Source: Bacteroidota bacterium
GTDB lineage: Bacteria; Bacteroidota; Bacteroidia; Cytophagales; Cyclobacteriaceae
NCBI GenBank assembly: GCA_947470895.1
Contig: CANIVF010000006.1
Span: forward strand, 1-64,000
Direction of reading: 5' to 3'
Length of the DNA stretch: 64,000 nt
A program made the position numbers and the translations under genes. This document shows positions 8,224 to 17,342 of this stretch, in pieces. Each line of letters begins with the position of its first letter. The first letter of the stretch is position 1. The notes under the pieces are model-generated. The model was given only the letters and a program-made list of their open reading frames with translations. It was not told the origin of the DNA and searched no databases.

Positions 8224-8691
8224 TCAAATCTCCAGCATCTTCACTACAGTAACTGCAGCTTCCTCACCTTTGTTGCCATACTTTCCTCCGGCACGGTCCA
8301 TCGCCTGCTTTTTGTTAAGTGTCGTGAGCACGCCAAACGCAACTGGCTTGTTTGATTTAAGATTCACTTTCATAATGCCATTGGCTACGGCCTGGCAGAT
8401 GTAATCAAAGTGAGGAGTTTCGCCCTGCATCACACAGCCTAAACAGATCACAGCATCAATATCTTTTTTCTCAGCCATCCATTGTGCTGCTAAGGGAAGC
8501 TCAAAACTACCTGGCACGTTTTTGCGGATGATGTCCTTTTTCTTCACGCCTAGTTTTACCAACGCTTCATGAGCGCCTTGAAACAAGGGCTCCGTGATTT
8601 CTTCATTCCACTCGGCCACCACAATGGCAAATCGTTTTTTAGTAAGATCGATTTTACTTTTTTCTGAAACTGATTTAAGTATTCCGGCCAT
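8224..8691 (-). CDS. ribH: 6,7-dimethyl-8-ribityllumazine synthase
   Basis: Penultimate enzyme of riboflavin synthesis: condenses 5-amino-6-ribitylaminouracil with 3,4-dihydroxy-2-butanone 4-phosphate. At 155 residues it has the usual length. Recognisable blocks are FAIVVAEWNEEIT (substrate pyrimidine site), VPGSFELPLAAQW, AVICLGCVMQGETPHFDYIC (with the catalytic His of the ETPHFDY block) and FGVLTTLNKKQAMDRAG. It forms icosahedral or pentameric assemblies in other organisms. No other rib gene is adjacent. Confidence 0.95.
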   Translation of the reverse strand: MAGILKSVSEKSKIDLTKKRFAIVVAEWNEEITEPLFQGAHEALVKLGVKKKDIIRKNVPGSFELPLAAQWMAEKKDIDAVICLGCVMQGETPHFDYICQAVANGIMKVNLKSNKPVAFGVLTTLNKKQAMDRAGGKYGNKGEEAAVTVVKMLEI

Positions 8692-8714
8692 GAGTTTTGT
8701 GGTTTTTTATCAAT

Positions 8715-8741
8715 AAAAAAGGGATAGATGATCTATCCCTT
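8715..8741 (-). terminator. Rho-independent terminator downstream of the TPR gene
   Basis: AAGGGATAGA / TCTATCCCTT forms a perfect 10-bp stem (8719-8728 with 8732-8741) and a 3-nt loop. Read on the minus strand it is followed by TTTTTTATTG, a good U-tract, so it ends transcription from the gene at 9448-8762 before ribH. Confidence 0.8.
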
Positions 8742-8761
8742 CAAAGTTATTTTAAAATTGA

Positions 8762-9448
8762 TTACGAATTAGCTTCCAATCTTGCCTTATGTTTTTTAGC
8801 ATTTTGAAATTCAGCTGATTCCCAATATTTATCAATGATGGTTTGATATACTTCAATCGCTTTTCCATTATTGTTTAGTTTTTCATACGCCAAACCAGCT
8901 TTCATCAGGTAAGCTGGAGTAAACTCTTTATTTGGCTTATAACCTGAAGCTTTGCTATAGTACTTGGCTGCGTTTTCAAAATCCTTTTGCTCCATATGGG
9001 CATCGCCCAATAAGCTGTAAGAGCGAGCTTGCACGAGTAGATCATCAGAGCTGAAATCTTCCAGGTGGTAAATGGCTAAGGGGAATTTTGCTTGCTTTAA
9101 ATAGATGAAGCCTGTGTAATAATTGGCCAGATTGGCGGCATTTGTCCCACTGTAGTCCTCAATGATCTGAAGCAGCCCAAGATTGTTGCCGTCACCATTC
9201 AGGGCGAGGTTTAAACTGTCGGCTTCAAAATAATGGATGGCCTGAAACATATCTTTCTGAGCCAGATCATCCTGGCCGCTCTGGTAGTAACGGTATCCGA
9301 AAAATCCACCCAACACTAAAAGTATTGCAGCCGTGATTCCGATTGCAGTTTTAGGGTTTCTTTCCAACCATGTTTCCACATTGACCAGTTTCTCCTGAAT
9401 TACTTCAGCGTTTTCTAATAAATCTTTGCTTTCTTCCTTCTTTGCCAT
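8762..9448 (-). CDS. Membrane-anchored tetratricopeptide protein (YfgM-like)
   Basis: A 228-residue protein with a short cytoplasmic N-terminus, one membrane helix (about residues 35-55, AIGITAAILLVLGGFFGYRYY) and a periplasmic TPR domain with recognisable repeats around residues 125-220. The layout matches the YfgM/ancillary SecYEG family, which works in envelope protein quality control, but the assignment rests on architecture. It has its own well-formed promoter and terminator, so it is transcribed alone. Confidence 0.8.
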   Translation of the reverse strand: MAKKEESKDLLENAEVIQEKLVNVETWLERNPKTAIGITAAILLVLGGFFGYRYYQSGQDDLAQKDMFQAIHYFEADSLNLALNGDGNNLGLLQIIEDYSGTNAANLANYYTGFIYLKQAKFPLAIYHLEDFSSDDLLVQARSYSLLGDAHMEQKDFENAAKYYSKASGYKPNKEFTPAYLMKAGLAYEKLNNNGKAIEVYQTIIDKYWESAEFQNAKKHKARLEANS

Positions 9449-9486
9449 GATTGTGTAAATAAAACGTGCCGCCTACGAAGCGGGAC

Positions 9487-9517
9487 GCAAAACTAAGAAT
9501 TCGAACTTATTAATCAA
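9487..9517 (-). promoter_or_regulatory. Bacteroidota-type promoter for the TPR gene
   Basis: On the minus strand TTTG (9517-9514), exactly 19 bp, then TAGTTTTG (9494-9487): a full match to TTTG-N19-TAnnTTTG. The transcription start would be near 9480, about 30 bp before the ATG at 9448. Confidence 0.8.
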
Positions 9518-9525
9518 ACGATCCC

Positions 9526-10560
9526 TTAATCCATGATGAAAGGATAATTAGGCTCGGCATAAATATCCTTCATTGCCTCTGATGGATCGGGGTAATTTGA
9601 TTCCTCCGCAAACTTCACGCTTTCTTCCACTTGGGCATTTACTTTTACCTCGATGACCTCCAACTCCTTTTCGGTTACGATCTTGTTTGTTAAAATCGTT
9701 TGGCGCACCTGCTCAAGAGGGTCGCGCTGCTTATATTGTTGCACTTCCTCCTTGGTACGGTATTTCTGAGGATCTGACATGGAGTGCCCTTTGTAGCGAT
9801 AGGTGCGGAATTCCAGAAGAGTAGGCCCTTCACACGCTCTGGCTCTTTCGGCAGCGCGAGAAACAGCATCGTGAACAGCTTCCACATTCATGGCGTCTAC
9901 AGGTTCAGATGGCATATCGTAAGCTTCTCCAAGGGTATAAAGTTCGTGAACGTTCGAGGTGCGCTGCACGGAAGTACCCATCGCATATCCATTATTCTCA
10001 ATCACAAAAATCACAGGAATCTTCCAGATCATAGCAAGGTTGAGTGCTTCGTGAAATGCTCCTTGACGCACGGCACCATCACCCATGTAGCAGATGCACA
10101 GGTTTCCGGTCTTGTTATATTTTTCGGCAAAGCCAATTCCGGCACCCAGTGGAATCTGAGCCCCTACAATGCCATGCCCTCCAAAAAAATGATTCTCTTT
10201 ATCGAAGATGTGCATCGAGCCTCCTTTACCTTTCGATACTCCGGTTTCTTTTCCGTAAAGCTCGGCCATCACCGCATTTGGGCTGGTGCCTAAAGCCAAT
10301 GGATGGGCGTGGTCGCGATAAGCAGTAATGTATTTATCACCTCTTCTCAATGCTGAGATTGCTCCTGCGGCACAAGCCTCCTGTCCGATATATAAGTGAC
10401 AAAAACCACGGATTTTTTGCATTCCATAAAGCTGCCCTGCTTTCTCTTCAAACTTTCTCATCAAAAGCATGCTTTCAAACCAGAACATATAAGTCTCCTT
10501 TGGGTAAGAAGCCTTTTCTTTTTTTGAAGCTGCACCTTTTACTTGGGTAGTGGCTGCCAT
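9526..10560 (-). CDS. pdhA: Pyruvate dehydrogenase E1 component, alpha subunit
   Basis: Thiamine-diphosphate-dependent decarboxylation of pyruvate as part of the pyruvate dehydrogenase complex; works as an alpha2beta2 tetramer with a separately coded beta subunit, which is not adjacent. The start at 10560 (MAATTQVKGAASKK, 344 residues) is chosen because the 34 extra upstream codons do not look like the family. The ThDP-binding motif begins GDGAVRQGAFHEALN and ends IFVIENN; the phosphorylation-loop region reads TYRYKGHSMSDP. RKFEEKAGQLYGMQKIRGFCHL near the N-terminus is also typical. Confidence 0.94.
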   Translation of the reverse strand: MAATTQVKGAASKKEKASYPKETYMFWFESMLLMRKFEEKAGQLYGMQKIRGFCHLYIGQEACAAGAISALRRGDKYITAYRDHAHPLALGTSPNAVMAELYGKETGVSKGKGGSMHIFDKENHFFGGHGIVGAQIPLGAGIGFAEKYNKTGNLCICYMGDGAVRQGAFHEALNLAMIWKIPVIFVIENNGYAMGTSVQRTSNVHELYTLGEAYDMPSEPVDAMNVEAVHDAVSRAAERARACEGPTLLEFRTYRYKGHSMSDPQKYRTKEEVQQYKQRDPLEQVRQTILTNKIVTEKELEVIEVKVNAQVEESVKFAEESNYPDPSEAMKDIYAEPNYPFIMD

Positions 10561-10668
10561 AATTGTTAATTTTGTTACGATTGTGAGGTGCGAAAATACG
10601 GCACCCACCGACAATCGCCAAATTAGGTGAAAGTGTACTTTCCAAAATTTCAATAATACCAACGACCT

Positions 10669-11775
10669 GTGTTGTTAGAAACCTTGCGACTTTATAATTT
10701 CAAAAACTATGCGGAGGTCGAATTAAATCCTGATCCTAAAATCAATTGTTTTTTGGGAAAAAACGGGAGCGGCAAAACCAATCTGCTGGATGCTATCCAT
10801 TATCTGGCTTTCACCAAAAGTGCCATTAATCCTACAGACACTCAGAATATACGATTTGAAGAAACTCAGTTTCTGATCAAAGGGCGGTTTTCGGTAGCGG
10901 ACAGGCAAAAGGAAGTCGTGTGCGCATTTCAGCAAGGGCAAAAGAAAGTGGTGCGCGAAGACAATCAGGATTACCTGAAGTTTTCAGACCATGTAGGTAA
11001 ATATCCGGTGGTGCTCATCACGCCACAGGATATCGAATTGATTTGGGGCGGTGCTGAACAAAGACGCAGATTTTTTGACACGCTGCTCAGTCAGCTTGAT
11101 CGCTTTTACCTCGAGAACCTGATTACTTACAACCATCAGATGAAGCAGCGCAATACGTTGCTGCGCAGATTTTCAGAATCAGGTTCGGCCGATAGCGAGC
11201 TGCTTACCAGTTATGATCATAGCATTTGCATAGCCGGTAATTATATCCATCAAAGCCGGAAGAGTTTATTTCAGGAGTTCATTCCAAAGTTTAAAGAACA
11301 TTACCGTTACATCGCACAGGAATCAGAGGGGGTGGATATTCAATACCGATCGGACCTGGAACAGGCTGATTTTGCCACCCAATTAAAAAATCACGTTCAA
11401 CGCGATATTCTGTTGCAACGCACTACGTGTGGCATTCATCGCGATGATTTTTTGTTTTTGCTGAGTCGCAACGAATTGAAAAAAATTGGATCCCAGGGGC
11501 AGCAAAAGTCCTTTTTAATAAGCCTGAAATTGAGCGAATTCCAGATCATCGCAGAAAAGAAGGGTCTGAAACCGATTCTTCTTTTAGACGACATTTTTGA
11601 CAAACTGGATGACGATCGCATTCATCACCTCATGAAGCTGGTGGCCGAAGGAATGTTTGGTCAGCTGTTTATTACCGATGCGCGACAGGACCGAAGCCGC
11701 TCTATTTTGAGGAATGCCGGCATTGATTCAAAAATATTTGTGGTGGAAAATGGTAACTTGACGGTCAATGGCTAA
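10669..11775 (+). CDS. recF: DNA replication and repair protein RecF
   Basis: An SMC-like ATPase that loads RecA at gaps with RecO and RecR. Walker A GKNGSGKT is at residues 30-37; the C-terminal Walker B is LLLDDIFDKLD, preceded by the ABC signature-like GSQGQQKS. At 368 residues the length is normal. The start is GTG at 10669 or TTG at 10672; no ATG is available. It is divergent from pdhA, and its end overlaps the next gene by 8 bp. dnaA and dnaN are not nearby. Confidence 0.95.
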   Translation: MLLETLRLYNFKNYAEVELNPDPKINCFLGKNGSGKTNLLDAIHYLAFTKSAINPTDTQNIRFEETQFLIKGRFSVADRQKEVVCAFQQGQKKVVREDNQDYLKFSDHVGKYPVVLITPQDIELIWGGAEQRRRFFDTLLSQLDRFYLENLITYNHQMKQRNTLLRRFSESGSADSELLTSYDHSICIAGNYIHQSRKSLFQEFIPKFKEHYRYIAQESEGVDIQYRSDLEQADFATQLKNHVQRDILLQRTTCGIHRDDFLFLLSRNELKKIGSQGQQKSFLISLKLSEFQIIAEKKGLKPILLLDDIFDKLDDDRIHHLMKLVAEGMFGQLFITDARQDRSRSILRNAGIDSKIFVVENGNLTVNG

Positions 11776-12076
11776 GAATCCGAATAATCATGATGGTAAC
11801 TCCATGCACATCGGGCATGCAATTCAGCAATTGCTCAACAGCTACCACATTAAGGCCAAGTTTGATGAGGCAAATTTGATTGGATCGTGGGAGCGCTTGG
11901 TGGGAAAACCGATCGCGAAACGCACAAAAAAGGTCTTTATTCGCAATAAAGTGATGTTTGTGGAGCTTGACAGCCCCTCTATGAAAAGTGAACTTTCCTT
12001 TCATAAAAAAGAGATCATCGATCTGTTCCAGAAGGAATTTGGCCTTGATATTATCAAAGAATTAGTGATCATGTAA
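11768..12076 (+). CDS. DUF721 family protein (DciA-like)
   Basis: A 102-residue basic protein whose core (IGSWERLVGKPIAKRTKKVFIRNKVMFVELDSP) matches DUF721, the family that includes the helicase-loading factor DciA. DciA replaces DnaC-type loaders in many bacteria, recruiting DnaB helicase. The overlap with recF by 8 bp supports coupled translation and a replication/repair role. Whether this copy really loads DnaB is inferred from the family. Confidence 0.82.
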   Translation: MAKNPNNHDGNSMHIGHAIQQLLNSYHIKAKFDEANLIGSWERLVGKPIAKRTKKVFIRNKVMFVELDSPSMKSELSFHKKEIIDLFQKEFGLDIIKELVIM

Positions 12077-12129
12077 GGTGGTTTAGTTGTCATATTATGT
12101 TAATTCTTGTGAGATAATTCGCACTCCCG

Positions 12130-12160
12130 TTTGTCTAAACCGAAAAACCGTATAATTTTG
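12130..12160 (+). promoter_or_regulatory. Bacteroidota-type promoter of the tRNA-tuf unit
   Basis: TTTG (12130-12133), 19 bp, TAATTTTG (12153-12160): a full consensus match. It lies about 95 bp upstream of tRNA-Tyr and is the only strong promoter seen before tuf. Confidence 0.8.
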
Positions 12161-12255
12161 CACTCCTATTTTTTTAGAGAAAAATAAAAAAGTAGGGGTA
12201 AGGCTTGGTCAAAAAAAGCCAAAGCGTTCTTAAAGAATTATTGTAAAAATTGTCT

Positions 12256-12341
12256 GGGGAGATACTCAAGCGGCCAACGAGGACAGACTGTAAATCTGTT
12301 GACTTATGTCTTCACAGGTTCGAATCCTGTTCTCCCCACCA
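12256..12341 (+). tRNA. tRNA-Tyr (GTA), CCA encoded
   Basis: The acceptor stem GGGGAGA pairs with TCTCCCC; the anticodon GTA is at 12290-12292; a long class-II variable arm (around GACTTATGTCTTC) fits tyrosine. The 3' CCA (12339-12341) is encoded, unlike in the next tRNAs. Confidence 0.95.
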
Positions 12342-12372
12342 ATGTAAGACGCAGCATTTGGCGTCTAAACAA

Positions 12373-12445
12373 GCGGGAGTAGCTCAGTTGGTAGAGCGAT
12401 AGCCTTCCAAGCTATAGGTCGCGAGTTCGAGCCTCGTCTCCCGCT
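12373..12445 (+). tRNA. tRNA-Gly (TCC)
   Basis: Acceptor GCGGGAG pairs with CTCCCGC; anticodon TCC at 12406-12408; T-arm GTTCGAGCC. The CCA end is not encoded. Confidence 0.95.
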
Positions 12446-12520
12446 CTGAGTGAAGTTGTTAGTTAACAGTTATTCGTTGTTACCAGTTAGCAACCAACAA
12501 CCACGCAACAACTAGAACAA

Positions 12521-12592
<72 letters not shown>

Positions 12593-12841
12593 CTGCAAGC
12601 TAAAAACAGTGATTATCCTGATATCGAACGGGATGATTTTGGTGACTTTGAAATGTTGTTTTGAAAGAATTATCTGATTACTGATGGGTAGCGACCATTA
12701 CTTAAGTCATCAGAAAATCAACGAATAACCCTTATTCGAAAGGCTTAAAATGTTTGGGGTGTATGCTTCTCTGTTGTAGAAGCTTAGAATAGTAACTTAT
12801 ATTATTAACTATACACTTTAAACTTTAAATAGAATTTCAAT

Positions 12842-14029
12842 ATGGCAAAGGAAAATTTTGACCGCTCGAAACCTCACGTAAACATTGGTACTATTGGTCA
12901 CGTAGATCATGGTAAAACCACTCTTACAGCTGCAATCACTCAGGTACTTTCTAAGAAAGGCCTTGCTGCAGTTCGTGACTTCTCTTCAATCGATAACGCT
13001 CCTGAAGAAAAGGAGAGAGGTATTACAATCAACACCTCACACGTTGAATACTCAACGGTGAACCGTCACTATGCTCACGTTGACTGTCCTGGACACGCTG
13101 ACTATGTGAAGAACATGGTTACAGGTGCTGCCCAGATGGATGGTGCTATTCTTGTAGTTGCTGCAACTGACGGTCCTATGCCCCAAACACGCGAGCATAT
13201 CCTTTTGGCTCGCCAGGTAGGTGTACCTGCACTGGTAGTATTCATGAACAAAGTAGACTTGGTTGACGATGTTGAATTGTTAGACCTCGTAGAAATGGAA
13301 GTTCGTGAATTAATGTCTGCTTATAACTTCCCTGGTGATACTATGCCTGTGATCCGTGGTTCTGCACTTGGTGCATTGAACGGTGAACCACAGTGGGTTG
13401 TCAAAGTAGAAGAATTGATGGACGCTGTAGATAATTTCATTCCAATTCCAGTGCGTCTTATTGATAAAGACTTCTTGATGCCAGTAGAAGATGTGTTCTC
13501 GATCACTGGTCGTGGAACAGTTGCCACTGGTCGTATCGAGCGTGGTATTATCAAAACTGGTGATCCCGTTCAAATTCTTGGAATGGGAGCTGAAGATTTA
13601 ACTTCGACCATAACAGGTGTTGAAATGTTCCGTAAGATCCTTGACAGAGGAGAAGCTGGTGACAACGTAGGGTTGTTGTTGCGTGGTATTGAAAAGGAGC
13701 AAATCTGCCGTGGTATGGTTATCTGTAAGCCAAACTCAGTAACTCCACACGCTAAATTTAAGGCTGAAGTTTACGTTCTTTCAAAAGAAGAAGGTGGACG
13801 TCACACTCCTTTCTTTAACAGATACCGTCCTCAGTTCTATTTCCGTACTACAGACGTAACAGGTGAGTGTAAACTCCCTGCCGGTGTAGAAATGGTTATG
13901 CCTGGTGATAACGTTTCTATCGAAGTTGAGTTGATCAACAAGATCGCGATGGAAAAAGGTCTTCGTTTCGCCATCCGTGAGGGTGGTCGTACTGTAGGAT
14001 CAGGTCAGGTTACTGAAATCCTTGACTAA
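12842..14029 (+). CDS. tuf: Elongation factor Tu
   Basis: GTPase delivering aminoacyl-tRNA to the ribosome; 395 residues. G1 is GHVDHGKT (about residues 19-26), G3 DCPGHAD, G4 NKVD, and the switch I region carries the ERGITI block. Domains II and III follow ([38 protein letters not shown]). The gene is preceded by three tRNAs and probably co-transcribed with them, and closed by a terminator at 14089-14124. Confidence 0.98.
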   Translation: MAKENFDRSKPHVNIGTIGHVDHGKTTLTAAITQVLSKKGLAAVRDFSSIDNAPEEKERGITINTSHVEYSTVNRHYAHVDCPGHADYVKNMVTGAAQMDGAILVVAATDGPMPQTREHILLARQVGVPALVVFMNKVDLVDDVELLDLVEMEVRELMSAYNFPGDTMPVIRGSALGALNGEPQWVVKVEELMDAVDNFIPIPVRLIDKDFLMPVEDVFSITGRGTVATGRIERGIIKTGDPVQILGMGAEDLTSTITGVEMFRKILDRGEAGDNVGLLLRGIEKEQICRGMVICKPNSVTPHAKFKAEVYVLSKEEGGRHTPFFNRYRPQFYFRTTDVTGECKLPAGVEMVMPGDNVSIEVELINKIAMEKGLRFAIREGGRTVGSGQVTEILD

Positions 14030-14088
14030 TTCAAATTAGCCAAAGCATTAGCCTAGGCTAAACCAGCTAAATAGCTGATAATCAAAAG

Positions 14089-14124
14089 AAAAGCGTTTCT
14101 GAGATTTTTCTTGGAAACGTTTTT
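14089..14124 (+). terminator. tuf terminator
   Basis: AAAAGCGTTTC (14089-14099) pairs with GAAACGTTTTT (14114-14124), 11 bp with one G-U, loop of 14 nt, then more T. The T-run overlaps the -33 element of the next promoter. Confidence 0.7.
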
Positions 14125-14152
14125 GTTTTCTTTGGTTCTTGTTATACCTTTG
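14122..14152 (+). promoter_or_regulatory. Bacteroidota-type promoter for tRNA-Trp-secE-nusG-rpl unit
   Basis: TTTG (14122-14125), 19 bp, TACCTTTG (14145-14152): a full consensus match about 64 bp before tRNA-Trp. No other strong promoter is seen before rplK, so it may drive the whole secE-nusG-rplKAJL-rpoBC run. Confidence 0.8.
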
Positions 14153-14215
14153 CAATCCTTTTGGATTGAGGGTACGCGGGTGCGGTTCGAAAGGGAGAGC
14201 TTAAAATAACAGTTT

Positions 14216-14288
14216 ACGGGTGTAGCTCAATTGGTAGAGTAGCGGTCTCCAAAACCGTTGGCTGGGAGTTCGAGTCTCTCCACCCGTG
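14216..14288 (+). tRNA. tRNA-Trp (CCA)
   Basis: Acceptor ACGGGTG pairs with CACCCGT; anticodon CCA at 14249-14251 in the loop CTCCAAA; T-arm GAGTTCGAGTCTC; discriminator G. The 3' CCA is not encoded. It lies 15 bp before secE, a conserved Bacteroidota arrangement. Confidence 0.95.
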
Positions 14289-14303
14289 CAAAGCAAAAAA
14301 TGG

Positions 14304-14498
14304 ATGGAAAAGGTTAAGAATTATATTTTAGACTCCATTGACGAGATACGTAATAAGGTGTCTTGGCCAAAATTTAGTGAGTTGCAAAGTAGTGCCATTC
14401 TGGTATTGGTAGCTTCTTTGATTTTCGCCATCGTTATTGGCTTTGTGGATTTGGGTTTTAAGGAAGCTTTGGCTTGGTTCTATAAACAAGAATTCTAA
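14304..14498 (+). CDS. secE: Preprotein translocase subunit SecE
   Basis: Short single-helix SecE (64 residues) clamping SecY in the SecYEG channel. The amphipathic N-terminal region includes the conserved RNKVSWPKFSEL, followed by one membrane helix (about residues 29-48, AILVLVASLIFAIVIGFVDL). ATG at 14304 is chosen; a GTG six codons upstream lies inside tRNA-Trp and is not credible. Confidence 0.93.
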   Translation: MEKVKNYILDSIDEIRNKVSWPKFSELQSSAILVLVASLIFAIVIGFVDLGFKEALAWFYKQEF

Positions 14499-14511
14499 TA
14501 AAGACATACTC

Positions 14512-15072
14512 ATGGCAGAGCTAAAGTGGTATGTATTACGTGTGATTAGTGGCCAGGAAAAGAAAGTAAAATCTTACCTGGAAACTGAGATCGAAAGGTC
14601 TAAACTAGTCGAGTTTATTCCACAGGTTCTCATTCCATCTGAAAAGGTGTATGAAATGAGGAACGGAAAAAAGAGAGTGAGAGAAAGAAATTTCTTTCCG
14701 GGTTATGTACTGGTTTCGGCCGACCTATCAAATGGCGAGGCCTACCACACTGTAAATAATATACCGGGAGTTATCGGTTTCTTAGGTAATAACGGATCAA
14801 GTGCTACCAACAAAGAGCCTGTTGCTTTAAGGCAATCTGAAGTAAACAGAATTCTGGGTAAGGTTGACGAAATTGATCAGTTCGAAGAAAAATTAGAGAC
14901 ACCGTTTATTAAAGGTGAATCAGTGAAAGTGATGGATGGTCCTTTCAGTGGATTTACCGGAGCGGTGGAAGAAATATTTGAAGACAAAAAGAAATTGAAT
15001 GTAATGGTGAAGATATTTGGTCGTAATACACCGGTTGAACTCAGTTACATGCAGGTAGAAAAGATAGACTAG
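14512..15072 (+). CDS. nusG: Transcription termination/antitermination protein NusG
   Basis: A 186-residue NusG with the N-terminal NGN domain ([20 protein letters not shown], then FFPGYVLV) that binds RNA polymerase, and a C-terminal KOW domain ([22 protein letters not shown]) that contacts Rho or ribosomal S10. The start at 14512 (MAELKWYV) excludes 25 upstream codons that overlap secE. Co-transcribed with secE (13 bp gap) and rplK. Confidence 0.96.
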   Translation: MAELKWYVLRVISGQEKKVKSYLETEIERSKLVEFIPQVLIPSEKVYEMRNGKKRVRERNFFPGYVLVSADLSNGEAYHTVNNIPGVIGFLGNNGSSATNKEPVALRQSEVNRILGKVDEIDQFEEKLETPFIKGESVKVMDGPFSGFTGAVEEIFEDKKKLNVMVKIFGRNTPVELSYMQVEKID

Positions 15073-15086
15073 TAAGTTATAATACA

Positions 15087-15530
15087 ATGGCTAAGGAAAT
15101 AACAGGTTATTTAAAGTTGCAGGTAAAAGGTGGACAAGCCAACCCGGCACCTCCAATCGGTCCAGCATTGGGTTCAAAAGGTTTGAACATCATGGACTTC
15201 TGTAAGCAGTTCAACGGAAGAACACAGGATAAGCAAGGGCAGGTATTGCCAGTGCTAATCACTATGTACAATGACAAGTCTTTTGACTTTGTCATCAAAA
15301 CTCCTCCCGCAGCCATATTGATTATGGATGCCATCAAAGTTCAAAAGGGATCCAAAGAACCTAACCGTTTAAAGGTTGGCTCAATAACCTGGGATCAGAT
15401 CAAGAAGATTGCAGAATTGAAGATGCCTGATTTGAATGCATTTAAAATAGATTCAGCCATGAAAATGGTAGCCGGTACAGCTCGAAGCATGGGTGTAACA
15501 GTAAGTGGAACAGCCCCTTGGGATAAATAA
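15087..15530 (+). CDS. rplK: 50S ribosomal protein L11
   Basis: 147 residues; L11 forms the GTPase-associated centre on 23S rRNA with the L10-L12 stalk. The N-terminal block [28 protein letters not shown] is diagnostic (shown here only as its core [15 protein letters not shown]), with the C-terminal rRNA-binding [10 protein letters not shown]. Follows nusG by 14 bp. Confidence 0.97.
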   Translation: MAKEITGYLKLQVKGGQANPAPPIGPALGSKGLNIMDFCKQFNGRTQDKQGQVLPVLITMYNDKSFDFVIKTPPAAILIMDAIKVQKGSKEPNRLKVGSITWDQIKKIAELKMPDLNAFKIDSAMKMVAGTARSMGVTVSGTAPWDK

Positions 15531-15538
15531 TACAGACG

Positions 15539-16237
15539 ATGGCAAAGTTAACTAAAAACAGAAAAGCAATTCTCGCTAAATATAATCCTGAACAGGAGTA
15601 TTCTTTAGTAGAAGCGGCTAAGGTGATGAAAGAAATAACGTTCACCAAGTTTGATGCTTCGGTTGATGTTGATATCCGCTTAGGTGTTGATCCTAAGAAA
15701 TCTGATCAGATGGTGAGAGGGGTTGTCTCTCTTCCCCATGGTTTGGGTAAAGTGGTTCGTGTATTGGTTCTTTGCACCCCTGACAGAGCACAGGAAGCCA
15801 AAGATGCTGGTGCTGAACACGTAGGATTAGACGATTATATCAAGAAGATTGAAGCTGGATGGACAGATATTGATGTTATTATCACGATGCCAACGGTAAT
15901 GGCAAAAGTAGGTAAGCTAGGTAAGGTACTCGGACCAAGAGGTCTTATGCCAAACCCGAAGTCAGGAACAGTTACCCTTGAAGTTGGAAAAGCAGTGAAA
16001 GATGTGAAGGCGGGTAAAGTTGACTTCAAAATTGACAAACAAGGAATTATTCACGCCAGCATAGGTAAGGCTTCCTTCAGCGCGGACATGTTGAAAGACA
16101 ATGCCACTGAACTTATCAATACGGTGGTTAAGTTAAAACCGGCATCATCGAAAGGAACATACGTACAAAGTATTACCCTTTCTTCTACGATGAGCCCGGG
16201 TGTAGTAGTGGATAAGGGTTCGATTGGAGGTCTATAA
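15539..16237 (+). CDS. rplA: 50S ribosomal protein L1
   Basis: 232 residues; L1 builds the mobile L1 stalk near the E site and in other bacteria represses its own operon by binding the mRNA. The signature [20 protein letters not shown] is present. It follows rplK by 8 bp; a L1-binding mRNA site was not identified by eye. Confidence 0.97.
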   Translation: MAKLTKNRKAILAKYNPEQEYSLVEAAKVMKEITFTKFDASVDVDIRLGVDPKKSDQMVRGVVSLPHGLGKVVRVLVLCTPDRAQEAKDAGAEHVGLDDYIKKIEAGWTDIDVIITMPTVMAKVGKLGKVLGPRGLMPNPKSGTVTLEVGKAVKDVKAGKVDFKIDKQGIIHASIGKASFSADMLKDNATELINTVVKLKPASSKGTYVQSITLSSTMSPGVVVDKGSIGGL

Positions 16238-16248
16238 TATTTTTTAAA

Positions 16249-16779
16249 ATGACCAGAGAAGAAAAAGGACAGATTATTGATGTTTTGACTGAGAAGTTTT
16301 CTCAGCATAACCACTTCTATATTACTGATGCATCCGGTTTAACGGTGGCGCAGATCAACGCGTTTCGCAGACTGTGTTATAAAGCCGGTATTGAGTATGG
16401 TGTTTACAAAAACACACTTATTCGTAAGGCATTAGAAAAGCAGGAAGGTAATTATGAAGAACTATTTGGTACACTGAAGGGATTTTCAGGTGTTCTCTTC
16501 TCGAAAGAATCGGGTAGTGCGCCAGCAAAAGTTATTCAAGAGTACAGAACCAAGCTAAAGGGAAAGCCAGGCTTAAAGGCCGCTTCCATTCAGTCCGCTC
16601 TATTTATTGGAGAGGAACACCTAACGACACTGAGTGAGTTGAAATCTAAGAATGAACTCATTGGTGATATCGTTTCATTGCTACAATCTCCTGCGAAAAA
16701 TGTATTGTCAGCTTTATTGAGCGGCAAGCAAACTGTAGCAGGTCTTGTAAAAGCTTTGGAAGAAAGAAAATCAAATTAA
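16249..16779 (+). CDS. rplJ: 50S ribosomal protein L10
   Basis: 176 residues; base of the L7/L12 stalk. The N-terminal globular domain includes [21 protein letters not shown] and [13 protein letters not shown]; the C-terminal helix binds L12 dimers. The gap to rplA is only 11 bp, so the long L10-leader structure known in other phyla is absent here. Confidence 0.96.
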   Translation: MTREEKGQIIDVLTEKFSQHNHFYITDASGLTVAQINAFRRLCYKAGIEYGVYKNTLIRKALEKQEGNYEELFGTLKGFSGVLFSKESGSAPAKVIQEYRTKLKGKPGLKAASIQSALFIGEEHLTTLSELKSKNELIGDIVSLLQSPAKNVLSALLSGKQTVAGLVKALEERKSN

Positions 16780-16807
16780 CGAACTTAAAAATTTAACACT
16801 TACAATC

Positions 16808-17185
16808 ATGGCTGACGTAAAATCACTTGGCGATCAACTGGTAGAACTTACCGTTAAAGAAGTAAATGAATTAGCTTCTTATCTTAAAGAAACATATGGT
16901 ATCGAGCCTGCAGCTGCTGCTGTTGTAGCTGGTCCTGCTGCTGGTGCCGCTGGTGCCGCTGCTGTTGCTGAAAAAACTAACTTCGATGTTGTATTGAAGG
17001 CTGCTGGTCCTAACAAACTTCAGATCGTGAAGCTTGTGAAAGAATTGACTGGCTTAGGCTTGAAAGAAGCTAAAGATGTAGTTGACGGTGCACCTAAGAC
17101 AATCAAAGAAGGCTTACCTAAAGACGAAGCTGAAAACTTGAAGAAAACACTTGTAGAAGCTGGTGCCGAAATCGAGTTGAAGTAA
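16808..17185 (+). CDS. rplL: 50S ribosomal protein L7/L12
   Basis: 125 residues: an N-terminal dimerisation helix, an Ala/Gly-rich hinge (about residues 37-55) and the C-terminal factor-binding domain ([20 protein letters not shown], then [16 protein letters not shown]). Present in multiple copies per ribosome and recruits elongation factors. Confidence 0.97.
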   Translation: MADVKSLGDQLVELTVKEVNELASYLKETYGIEPAAAAVVAGPAAGAAGAAAVAEKTNFDVVLKAAGPNKLQIVKLVKELTGLGLKEAKDVVDGAPKTIKEGLPKDEAENLKKTLVEAGAEIELK

Positions 17186-17224
17186 TCTTCGTGAAGACGA
17201 AGGGTACCGTCTAATCGGATTTTA

Positions 17225-17256
17225 GGCCCCATTCCCATTGATTTGGGACTGGGGTC
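17225..17256 (+). terminator. Attenuator-like hairpin between rplL and rpoB
   Basis: GGCCCCATTCCCA (17225-17237) pairs with TGGGACTGGGGTC (17244-17256), one internal mismatch and a 6-nt loop, then TTTCCCTATTT. The U-tract is imperfect, so partial termination is likely. A partial terminator at this place is classical in other bacteria, lowering rpoBC relative to ribosomal protein transcripts. Confidence 0.65.
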
Positions 17257-17342
17257 TTTCCCTATTTATGCCACCTTAAGGCACGTACCAAAAATTGGAT
17301 TTATAAATAAGTCTAGTCCAGGAAATTAAAACATAAAGTACC

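Noticed and set aside
10561..10662. 34 extra N-terminal codons of pdhA
   Set aside because: The extension does not resemble the family and overlaps the divergent promoter zone; ATG 10560 is preferred.
14048..14061. Palindrome TTAGCCTAGGCTAA after tuf
   Set aside because: Perfect but short and directly followed by the real terminator; no further support for an operator.
14286..14303. SecE starting at GTG 14286
   Set aside because: That codon lies inside tRNA-Trp; ATG 14304 gives the usual SecE length.
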